This document shows, one piece after another, positions 35,589 through 43,129 of a stretch of 53,798 bases of DNA. The notes below the pieces were generated by a model. The model ran no database searches. It had not been told where the DNA came from and worked only from the letters and a program-made list of their open reading frames with translations. The position numbers were made by a program, and so were the translations under genes. Location of the stretch: positions 1 to 53,798 of the forward strand of contig JACJXK010000020.1 of the NCBI GenBank assembly GCA_020636675.1, written 5' to 3'. Within the stretch, counting starts at the first letter, position 1. Every line of letters starts with the position of its first letter. Source of the stretch: Prevotellaceae bacterium (GTDB taxonomy: Bacteria > Bacteroidota > Bacteroidia > Bacteroidales > Paludibacteraceae).

Positions 35589-36551
35589 TCACTTCTCTTT
35601 TTTTAGATATTGTAAACTACCGCTATTCAAATCAACCACGAACTCAGACAAATTAAAAACCCCTTTCATCAGAAGCATGGAAACACCATCTCCATACCAA
35701 CACAGGGAGGCAGAGTAGTCATCTCTTTGCAACGACTCCATCGCCCAAACCACGAAATAGGAGTTGGATCTCTTGTCATATGCCAAAACATCACCATACG
35801 GGAATGCAACCACCTTATACCTTTCACTCTCCAAAATACGGACACCAAAGACACTCACTTTCAGAGGTGCAAACGGTTCCTTATAGAAAGGAAATTCAAT
35901 CTTCCCACGTTTTTCCATCCTTCCTCCTCCATTCAGAAAATTCCAGTTCAATCCATAATTCTTTACGCTTTTCAAATCCAAATCAGAGAGCGGTTTAATA
36001 AATCCCGTTTTCTCCACCTGCGTTTTCAAGTAATCCAAAACACAAGCATTGGCAGAATCGCTAGCCGACTGGAAAAAACACAAGAACACATAATCGGAAG
36101 AGAAATTGGACGTCCGCAGCTTGACATTCAACCTCCGCCCCTTACTATACAGTTCGTAACAACGGCCATCAGACAGAGAGAGCATCGCAGCCACTATTTC
36201 CGTATTCATCACGCTGACATGGGAAGGCTCCCTTTCATAGAAAAAGAAGAGATACGGATTTTCACACACCGTATCAACCCTCGGATAATGCAACCGCTTC
36301 ATTGACAATTCCGCCACCGAAGGATTGTTTATCCGATAAATAGAATCCCGTTTCAGGAGCAAAGAGACCTTTCCGTCAGACAGATTTCTTTTATAGACAA
36401 AGAACTGGCGGGTATACGTTTCCGGCAGAACCGTATCCTTAATAAATATTTCGCACTCTCTTCCTCCCTCCCCATAAATACAAGAAGGAGTCTCCGCACA
36501 CAGGGCGGAACAGAGCAGAAGGGAAAGCAAGGCGATCAGAAATCGAATCAT
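35589..36551 (-). CDS. secreted protein of unknown function
   Basis: 320 residues. A signal peptide (IRFLIALLSLLLCSALC) precedes a mature part of mixed beta character with Cys residues in the first 20 positions (CIYGEGGRECEIF). It lacks further membrane segments. I do not recognise the family. It starts just beyond the pckG terminator on the same strand and is convergent with the plug-domain gene. The codon pattern looks ordinary for the window. Confidence 0.7.
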   Translation of the reverse strand: MIRFLIALLSLLLCSALCAETPSCIYGEGGRECEIFIKDTVLPETYTRQFFVYKRNLSDGKVSLLLKRDSIYRINNPSVAELSMKRLHYPRVDTVCENPYLFFFYEREPSHVSVMNTEIVAAMLSLSDGRCYELYSKGRRLNVKLRTSNFSSDYVFLCFFQSASDSANACVLDYLKTQVEKTGFIKPLSDLDLKSVKNYGLNWNFLNGGGRMEKRGKIEFPFYKEPFAPLKVSVFGVRILESERYKVVAFPYGDVLAYDKRSNSYFVVWAMESLQRDDYSASLCWYGDGVSMLLMKGVFNLSEFVVDLNSGSLQYLKKEK

Positions 36552-36564
36552 AATAAGTTATCGT

Positions 36565-36603
36565 AAAAAAGAGGGAGAGTGCATCAAAACGACGCACTCT
36601 CCC
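36565..36603 (-). terminator. terminator of pckG
   Basis: The arms gggagagtgc (36573-36582) and gcactctccc (36594-36603) are perfect. On the minus strand a T tract (A run 36565-36570) follows. It separates pckG from the secreted-protein gene. Confidence 0.9.
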
Positions 36604-36629
36604 CGTAATATACCTATCTTTTCAGACTA

Positions 36630-38450
36630 TTACATACCAAGTTTCTTCTTCAAAGAATCCAATCTTTCACGAAGTTCCTTAGGAAGGTGCTTGCCGAATT
36701 TAGCATAGTGCTCTTCAATCAAAGCAACCTCAGCCTTCCAATCCTCTGGATTTACAGCCAAGACCTTCTCCATTGACTCTTCGTTAGTACCGTCGGTCAA
36801 ACCAGCGATGTTGATTTGTCCGGCAGCAGGAACTTTACCGATGACAGTGTCAACAGTCTCGCCCTTACCGTCACAACGGTCGAAGATATAAGCCAATACA
36901 CGGCTGTTATCTCCATAACCTGGCCACAAGAACTTACCATTGTCCTTACGGAACCAGTTAACGAAGAATATTTTAGGAAGCTTAGTTTTGTCTTTAGCAG
37001 CTGCTCCTACGTTGATCCAATGTTGGAAGTAGTCACCCATGTTATAGCCACAGAATGGCAACATAGCGAATGGGTCACGACGAACACCAGCCTTCAAACC
37101 GATAGCGGCAGCAGTAACCTCAGAACCTACGATAGATCCCATGAACACTCCGTGGTTCCAATCGTCAGCCTCGTGAATCAATGGCACAGTGCTAGGACGA
37201 CGGCCACCGAACAAGATTGCAGAAACAGGAACACCTTCCGGATTCTCCCATTCAGGATCGATAGCAGGACATTGCTCAGCAGGAGCTGCGAAACGAGAGT
37301 TCTTGTGAGCTACTGGATTCTCATCCTTGTCACGAGAAGCAGGATCAGCAACAACATTACCCTTCCAATCGATTGTACCTACCGGACAGTCATATCCGAT
37401 ACCTTCCCACCATACGTCACCATCAGGAGTAAGACCTACGTTTGTGAAGATAGTGTTGGCACAGCAAGAGTCCAATGCGTTCTTGTTAGTTTTCTCAGAA
37501 GTATAAGGTGCTACACCAAAGAAACCTGCCTCTGGGTTGATTGCACGAAGTTGACCGTTCTTGTCATATTTCATCCAAGAGATATCGTCACCTACCGTCT
37601 TAACTTCCCATCCTGGGATAGTAGGGATCAACATAGCCAAGTTTGTCTTACCGCAAGCCGATGGGAATGCAGCACAAACATACTTAGTTTCCTTAGTAGC
37701 CGTTTTAGTAAGCTTAAGGATAAGCATATGCTCTGCCAACCATCCTTCTTCCTGAGCCATCTTAGATGCGATACGCAAAGCGAAGCACTTCTTACCAAGA
37801 AGGGCGTTACCTCCGTAACCAGAACCAAATGTCCAGATTTCGTGCTCTTCTGGGAATTGAACGATGTATTTGTCGTCAATTGGAGCGCAAGGCCATTTTG
37901 CATCCTTCAAACCTGCAGGCAACGGTTTGCCTACTGAGTGGACACAAGGGATGAAGTTACCGGTTTTCTCGATTAACTCAAGAGCACACTTACCCATACG
38001 GGTCATAATCTTCATAGAACCAACAACGTATGCAGAGTCAGTAATCTCAACACCAAGCTGAGAGATAGCACCGCCCAAAGGACCCATTGAGAATGGGATA
38101 ACGTACATAGTACGACCCTTCATGCATCCGTTGTACTTGCTGATCATGATATGTTTCATTTCAACAGGATCCATCCAGTTGTTAGTTGGTCCTGCATCTT
38201 CTTTCTTCTTTGAGCAGATGAAAGTACGGTTCTCCACACGAGCCACGTCACTTGGATCTGACTGGAAATAATAGCTGTTCGGACGTTTCTTCTCGTTCAA
38301 CTTTTTAGCCAATCCGTTAGCCACACACTCGTCCATAAGACGTGTAAACTCTGCATCAGAGCCATCGCAAAGGACAACCTTCTCTGGCTGCATAATGTCA
38401 GCCCACATCTTGACCCATGCGTTCAATTTTGCATTCTTTGTATTGATCAT
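36630..38450 (-). CDS. pckG: phosphoenolpyruvate carboxykinase, GTP-type
   Basis: 606 residues, the length of GTP-dependent PEPCK (the ATP type is near 530-540). It interconverts oxaloacetate and PEP with GTP/GDP; in fermenting Bacteroidales the carboxylating direction fixes CO2 on the way to succinate. Marks are the IPFSMGPLGGAISQLGVEIT segment, the P-loop AAFPSACGKTNLAMLIPT with the reactive Cys near residue 265, and the GTP-site region FFVNWFRKDNGKFLWPGYG. Its own terminator follows. A plus-strand frame of 373 codons lies opposite and is only its shadow. Confidence 0.97.
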   Translation of the reverse strand: MINTKNAKLNAWVKMWADIMQPEKVVLCDGSDAEFTRLMDECVANGLAKKLNEKKRPNSYYFQSDPSDVARVENRTFICSKKKEDAGPTNNWMDPVEMKHIMISKYNGCMKGRTMYVIPFSMGPLGGAISQLGVEITDSAYVVGSMKIMTRMGKCALELIEKTGNFIPCVHSVGKPLPAGLKDAKWPCAPIDDKYIVQFPEEHEIWTFGSGYGGNALLGKKCFALRIASKMAQEEGWLAEHMLILKLTKTATKETKYVCAAFPSACGKTNLAMLIPTIPGWEVKTVGDDISWMKYDKNGQLRAINPEAGFFGVAPYTSEKTNKNALDSCCANTIFTNVGLTPDGDVWWEGIGYDCPVGTIDWKGNVVADPASRDKDENPVAHKNSRFAAPAEQCPAIDPEWENPEGVPVSAILFGGRRPSTVPLIHEADDWNHGVFMGSIVGSEVTAAAIGLKAGVRRDPFAMLPFCGYNMGDYFQHWINVGAAAKDKTKLPKIFFVNWFRKDNGKFLWPGYGDNSRVLAYIFDRCDGKGETVDTVIGKVPAAGQINIAGLTDGTNEESMEKVLAVNPEDWKAEVALIEEHYAKFGKHLPKELRERLDSLKKKLGM

Positions 38451-38553
38451 AAAATTTAAAATTTTGAATTATATGATATTATAATCACTTTTTTCGTAAA
38501 ATATTGAATTTGAGATTTTTAAACATAAACCATCTCTCGCTTCCAAACTGGCG

Positions 38554-38561
38554 CAAATATA
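38554..38561 (-). promoter_or_regulatory. candidate -7 element (TATATTTG) of pckG
   Basis: Minus-strand TATATTTG lies 103 bases before the pckG start; no clear TTTG at 19-21 bases upstream. Confidence 0.5.
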
Positions 38562-38916
38562 CGAAAAAATAATTTATTCCACAGATACAGACAACACAAG
38601 TTTTTATCCAAATCTCAAATTATTTCGGAGAAAAATTTCATCATCTTCCAAACATTCCTCACAAATCAAACTTTTCAACAGCAGATATAAAGCAAGACGG
38701 CATAGGTAATTGTGCGAAACTGAATTTTGCCAACTTTGGAGTCCACGGAAATCTCATTCCGCGACATCGAACAGAACACAACAATCAAACAAGTAACCCA
38801 AAGCCGAAAATTCAAATGCAGGACAAGGAAGTGAACAATCGCCATTCCTTATTGTTTTTAGAAATAAAGGAAAGAGTTTTTCCCATTTAATAGATTAACA
38901 ACTAAACAATATCATT
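38562..38916. other. intergenic stretch between pckG and frc
   Basis: The pair is divergent, so the frc promoter should lie here, but I found no TTTG/TAnnTTTG pair on the plus strand; the nearest is a loose aactttg near 38733. No gene is visible. Confidence 0.5.
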
Positions 38917-40191
38917 ATGACTACTGCACCGTTGCAAGGCATTAAAGTTATCGATTGGACTCAGGTTCAATCAGGTCCGTCATGCACTCAAATGTTGGCA
39001 TGGCTGGGAGCCGACGTAATAAAAATAGAAAGAGTGGGACTTGGCGATCCAACACGTACGGAACTTCTTGACAAAGAGGGATTGGACGGCCTATATTTTT
39101 TGCAGTTGAACTGTAACAAACGCTCTATCGAGCTAAACGTCAAGACAAAGGAGGGACAAGAAATACTTACCAAGCTCTTGAAGGATGCCGATATTTTCGT
39201 GGAAAATCTACATCCGGGAGCTGCCGACAAACTAGGTTTTTCTTGGGAGAACCTGCACAAACTGAATCCAAGGTTGATTTACGGAACAATCAAGGGATTC
39301 AACGACGACTCTCCCTTTGCCGACGTCAAGGCATTCGAACCCGTAGCCCAATGTGCCGGAGGTGCCGCCGCTACAACCGGCTGGTGGAGCGGAGAATGCA
39401 ACATTCCTACGCAATCCGGCGCTGCTCTTGGCGACAGCAATACGGGTATGCACTTAGTGATTGGTCTGTTGGCCGCTCTTATGCAACGAGAAAAGACAGG
39501 CGAGGGCTGTTTCGTACAGCAGTCCATGCAAGATGCCGTGCTGAACCTCTGCCGAATAAAGTTGCGCGACCAATTGATTCTGGAGCACACCGGCGACTTG
39601 AAGCATGCGCCTAGCTATCCGAAGATTAAAGGAGGCAACACCGTCCCTAGATTTGGAAACGCCGAGGGCGGACAGGTTTTGGGCTGGTGCTATAAATGTA
39701 AAGGTTGGGAAACCGACCCTAATGCATTCGTATACATCGTACTTCAGAACGAAGCGAAGCCATTTGCCGAGGCTTGTCAAGCCCTTGGAAAACCGGAATG
39801 GATTAACGACCCGAAATACAACACTCCATTGGCCCGCAATTTGGTCAAAGATGAAATATACAAAGGGGTGGAGGCCTACACCATCACCAGAGACAAGTTT
39901 GAAGTGGTGAAAGAACTAGGGAAGGCGGGGGTTCCCTGCGGACCGGTTTTGAGTATGCTTGAAATCGAGAAGGACGAATCTTTACGCAAGTGCGGAACCA
40001 TCGTTGAGGTTGACCAACCTAAACGCGGGAAATTTTTGACCATCGGCTGTCCTCCGAAATTTTCAAACTACACGCCAAACATCAAATCAGCTCCTCTTCT
40101 GGGCGAAAACACGAACGAAATTCTAAAAGAGATAGGATATTCGGACGGAGAGATAGCTCAATTACGGTCTAACCATATCGTTTGCAAATAA
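38917..40191 (+). CDS. frc: formyl-CoA:oxalate CoA-transferase
   Basis: 424 residues, the size of Oxalobacter Frc (428) and E. coli YfdW (416). It is a class III CoA-transferase that moves CoA from formyl-CoA to oxalate. The catalytic Asp is Asp173 in SGAALGDSNTGMH. The N-terminus (GIKVIDWTQVQSGPSCTQML) holds Gln18, which lines the active site in homologues. Two differences stand out: the glycine loop reads AEGGQVLGW instead of GGGGQPGW, and the position of Oxalobacter Trp48 (Gln in YfdW) is Glu49. CKGWETDPNAFVYI and IKSAPLLGENTNEILKEIGY are close to YfdW. First gene of the oxalate unit. Confidence 0.95.
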   Translation: MTTAPLQGIKVIDWTQVQSGPSCTQMLAWLGADVIKIERVGLGDPTRTELLDKEGLDGLYFLQLNCNKRSIELNVKTKEGQEILTKLLKDADIFVENLHPGAADKLGFSWENLHKLNPRLIYGTIKGFNDDSPFADVKAFEPVAQCAGGAAATTGWWSGECNIPTQSGAALGDSNTGMHLVIGLLAALMQREKTGEGCFVQQSMQDAVLNLCRIKLRDQLILEHTGDLKHAPSYPKIKGGNTVPRFGNAEGGQVLGWCYKCKGWETDPNAFVYIVLQNEAKPFAEACQALGKPEWINDPKYNTPLARNLVKDEIYKGVEAYTITRDKFEVVKELGKAGVPCGPVLSMLEIEKDESLRKCGTIVEVDQPKRGKFLTIGCPPKFSNYTPNIKSAPLLGENTNEILKEIGYSDGEIAQLRSNHIVCK

Positions 40192-40203
40192 GCAAAAAAA
40201 CGC

Positions 40204-40294
40204 AACCGACCATCTTTGAACAATATTCCTTCATGAGAATCGGAGGAAAATGGACTTCCTCTCAATGACAGACATAGATGGTCGGTTCGTTTTT
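40204..40294 (+). terminator. long-armed hairpin between frc and oxc (terminator or attenuator)
   Basis: Arms 40204-40215 (aaccgaccatct) and 40276-40287 (agatggtcggtt) are perfectly complementary over 12 bases and are followed by cgtttttg. The 60-base loop contains its own hairpin (gaggaa 40243-40248 with ttcctc 40256-40261). The oxc start lies at 40322. The layout suits partial termination or a structured leader, but no ligand or regulator is evident. Confidence 0.65.
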
Positions 40295-40321
40295 GATTAT
40301 AAACTTAAACATAAAAATAAA

Positions 40322-42025
40322 ATGCAAAATACACAGAATCAAGAAATGACGGATGGCATGCACATCATGGTGGAAGCACTGAAGATGAATGGGTTGGACA
40401 CTGTGTTTGGTGTCATTGGCATACCAGTGACGGACATGGCGAGGCACATGCAGGAGGTAGGTCTGCGCTATATCGGATTCCGTCATGAACAGAGTGCCGG
40501 AAATGCGGCTGCCATCAGTGGTTTCATGACACAAAAGCCGGGCATCTGTCTGACAGTATCCGCCCCCGGATTCCTCAACGGATTGACGGCTCTTGCCACG
40601 GCAACGGTAAACGGATTCCCCATGATTCAGATCAGCGGATCCAGCGAGCGGCCCAAAATAGACCTGCAACAAGGCGATTACGAGGGACTCGACCAGATGA
40701 ACGTCGCTAAGCCATTCTGCAAAGCCGCCTATAGAATCGATCGGCCTGAAGACATTGCCATCGGATTGGCAAGAGCCATCCGTGCGGCCGTCTCCGGCCG
40801 TCCCGGCGGGGTTTATCTGGACCTCACAACTGCCTTGTTGGGTTCCATGATAGACAAAGCGTCTGCCACTAAGACTTTATTCAAAGTCTTGGAACCGGCT
40901 CCAAAATCAATTCCAGCCTCCACATCCATAGACAGAGCCTTAACTTTGCTCGCCGCGGCAAAGAAACCTCTAATTATCATCGGAAAAGGTGCTGCTTATG
41001 CTCAAGCTGACGCAAACATAAAAGCATTTGTAGAAAAGACCGGGATTCCATTTCTGCCCATGTCTATGGCAAAAGGGCTTCTTCCGGACGACCATCCGCA
41101 AAGTGCGGCTGCCGCCCGCGGATTGGTCATGAAGGAGGCGGATGTCGTGATGCTCATAGGTGCACGTCTGAACTGGCTGTTGGCACACGGGAAAGGCAAG
41201 CATTGGAATCCGGACGGCAAATTGATCCAGATAGACATCGAGCCTCAAGAGATAGACAGTAACCGAAGAATCGACGCACCGATTGTCGGAGACATTGCCT
41301 CGGCCATGGATGCCATGGTGGCAGGATTGGGCACACACAACATCAAACCGCAGTCTGACTGGGTAGATTCGGTAAACAAGGAGAAAGAGCAGAATTTCGT
41401 AAAGATGGATGCGAAATTGAACTCCACCAGCATACCGATGAATTACTTCAATGCGTTGAAGGCCGTTCGTGACGTACTGGACAAGAACAAAGACATCTAT
41501 GTGGTCAACGAAGGAGCCAACACGCTGGACGATGGCAGAAATGTGATCAACATGTACTATCCAAGAAGACGGTTCGACTGCGGCACATGGGGAGTCATGG
41601 GCGTTGGCATGGGCTATGTGATAGGAGCCGCCATAACCGGAAAGAAACAGGTGGTGGCCATCGAGGGCGACAGCGCATTCGGATTTAGCGGCATGGAGGT
41701 AGAGACCATCTGTAGATACCACTTGCCGGTCACCATCCTGATATTCAACAACGGCGGCATCTATAAAGGAAGCGACCCCAATCTTGGCGGAGGTGTTGAC
41801 CCGTCGCCTACCACCCTGATGGCAGACGCACATTACGAAAAGATGATAGAGGCTTTCGGAGGAGTGGGCTACCACGCCACAACACCCGACGAAATCAAGA
41901 AGTATCTGGAACAAGGTATTGCTTCTAAAAAACCGACTATCATCAATTGTGTCATCGACCCGGCTGTCGGAACGGAAAGCGGGCACATAGGAAACCTGAA
42001 CCCGAAATCAGCCGTCAAAGTATAA
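40322..42025 (+). CDS. oxc: oxalyl-CoA decarboxylase
   Basis: 567 residues from the ATG at 40322 (Oxalobacter Oxc has 568). A longer frame begins at 40250 but runs through the hairpin and adds no family sequence. The thiamine diphosphate enzyme turns oxalyl-CoA into formyl-CoA and CO2. Residues aligned with the Oxalobacter active site are in place: Glu56 in FRHEQSAG, Tyr120 and Glu121 in LQQGDYEGLDQMN. Further marks are VSAPGFLNGLTALATATVNG, GKGAAYAQADANI, MSMAKGLLPDDHPQSAAAAR, and the TPP/Mg motif EGDSAFGFSGMEVETICRY with FNNGGIYKG. Sixteen bases separate it from the carrier gene. Confidence 0.97.
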   Translation: MQNTQNQEMTDGMHIMVEALKMNGLDTVFGVIGIPVTDMARHMQEVGLRYIGFRHEQSAGNAAAISGFMTQKPGICLTVSAPGFLNGLTALATATVNGFPMIQISGSSERPKIDLQQGDYEGLDQMNVAKPFCKAAYRIDRPEDIAIGLARAIRAAVSGRPGGVYLDLTTALLGSMIDKASATKTLFKVLEPAPKSIPASTSIDRALTLLAAAKKPLIIIGKGAAYAQADANIKAFVEKTGIPFLPMSMAKGLLPDDHPQSAAAARGLVMKEADVVMLIGARLNWLLAHGKGKHWNPDGKLIQIDIEPQEIDSNRRIDAPIVGDIASAMDAMVAGLGTHNIKPQSDWVDSVNKEKEQNFVKMDAKLNSTSIPMNYFNALKAVRDVLDKNKDIYVVNEGANTLDDGRNVINMYYPRRRFDCGTWGVMGVGMGYVIGAAITGKKQVVAIEGDSAFGFSGMEVETICRYHLPVTILIFNNGGIYKGSDPNLGGGVDPSPTTLMADAHYEKMIEAFGGVGYHATTPDEIKKYLEQGIASKKPTIINCVIDPAVGTESGHIGNLNPKSAVKV

Positions 42026-42041
42026 TTAAAATCACAAACAC

Positions 42042-43064
42042 ATGATTAATATTATATTAACAGACATCATCCCAATTTTTATCATTATGATATTGGGATT
42101 TATCGCCGGCAAACGTAGCGTATTCAGTCCGGAGAATGCGCGCATCTTCAACAAACTGGTTTTGACCTACGCCTTGCCAGCGGCTCTGTTTGTATCTATC
42201 GTCAGAGCCGACCGCGAGATGCTGTTTTCAGACCTCAAGTTGACCATCGTGAGCCTTGTATTCATCATTGCTCTATTCTTATGGGCCTACTTCTCCTGTT
42301 ACAAATTTTTCAAACATACGCAAAGTGAAGCTGCCGTCTGTGCTCTGATTGCAGGATCACCGACCATCGGATTTCTTGGATTTGCCGTATTGGACCCCAT
42401 TTTCGGAGACACAGCCAACACGGGGTTGGTGGTAGCCATCGTTTCGATTGTCGTAAATGCTATCACGATTCCCATCGGGTTGTCTCTGCTTGCCGCCGGG
42501 AAAAAGAAAGAGAAGATGAATACCGGAGCAGCCGCACAACCGTCTACCAACGCCACCCAAACGGCCCAAGAACCGAAGGAAAAGGGATTGATGGCCACCA
42601 TCCACAAAAACGCCGTACTAAGTGCCCTTTCTCAACCAGTGAGTTGGGCTCCCATCTTGGCCGTTCTGCTTGTTCTGTTTGGAGTCCGATTTCCTAAAAT
42701 CTTAGATCCGAACTTTGAACTGATAGCAAACGCCAACGCCGGCGTGGCAGTCTTTGCCGCAGGACTAACCCTCTCCGGGCTGAAATTTCAGATGGACTGG
42801 GAAATTGTCTACAACACTATCGTCAAACTGATTCTCATGCCGGGAATTCTGCTTTTGGTAGGTTGGTTGATACACATGGATGCAGAAAAACTTCAAATGC
42901 TAGTTTTGGCAGGTGCCTTGCCTCCTGCATTTTCCGGCATCATCATCGGCAGTCATTTCCAAACGTATGTCCGGGCGGGAACCTCATCATTGGCATTCAG
43001 CGTATTGTTGTTTGTCATAACGGCTCCGTTCTGGATTTGGTTCACCAGATTGATTACCAGTTAA
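42042..43064 (+). CDS. yfdV: AEC-family carrier (YfdV-like)
   Basis: 340 residues with about ten membrane segments and a hydrophilic loop near 165-190 (rich in Ala, Thr, Lys and Glu). AEC-family marks are SVFSPENARIFNKLVLTYALPAALF in pieces, the GSPTIGFLGFAVLDPIFGD segment, NAGVAVFAAGLTLSG and GALPPAFSGIIIGSHFQTY. In E. coli the AEC protein YfdV is encoded right after yfdW (frc) and yfdU (oxc), the same order as here. The likely cargo is oxalate and/or formate, but AEC proteins move varied anions and no transport data exist for YfdV that I know of. Oxalobacter uses a different carrier, OxlT of the MFS. Confidence 0.88.
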   Translation: MINIILTDIIPIFIIMILGFIAGKRSVFSPENARIFNKLVLTYALPAALFVSIVRADREMLFSDLKLTIVSLVFIIALFLWAYFSCYKFFKHTQSEAAVCALIAGSPTIGFLGFAVLDPIFGDTANTGLVVAIVSIVVNAITIPIGLSLLAAGKKKEKMNTGAAAQPSTNATQTAQEPKEKGLMATIHKNAVLSALSQPVSWAPILAVLLVLFGVRFPKILDPNFELIANANAGVAVFAAGLTLSGLKFQMDWEIVYNTIVKLILMPGILLLVGWLIHMDAEKLQMLVLAGALPPAFSGIIIGSHFQTYVRAGTSSLAFSVLLFVITAPFWIWFTRLITS

Positions 43065-43079
43065 TAGCTCGTTTAAAAT

Positions 43080-43106
43080 AAAGGCAGGAGCCATTTCCTA
43101 CCTTTT
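43080..43106 (+). terminator. terminator-like hairpin after yfdV
   Basis: The arms aaaggcagga and tcctaccttt pair with one mismatch around gccatt, followed by a T run. It suggests that the PFOR genes are not simply part of the oxalate transcript, although read-through is possible as their start is only 24 bases further. Confidence 0.7.
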
Positions 43107-43129
43107 TTATTTCCATTAAAACAAATGTC

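Noticed and set aside
36816..37937. 373-codon open frame on the plus strand
   Set aside because: It lies wholly opposite pckG, a firmly identified gene, and its translation resembles nothing.
40970..41986. 338-codon open frame on the minus strand
   Set aside because: It is the antisense of oxc, with no recognisable domains.
43065..43129. PFOR as a certain member of the oxalate operon
   Set aside because: A terminator-like hairpin lies between yfdV and the PFOR start, so co-transcription is unproven.
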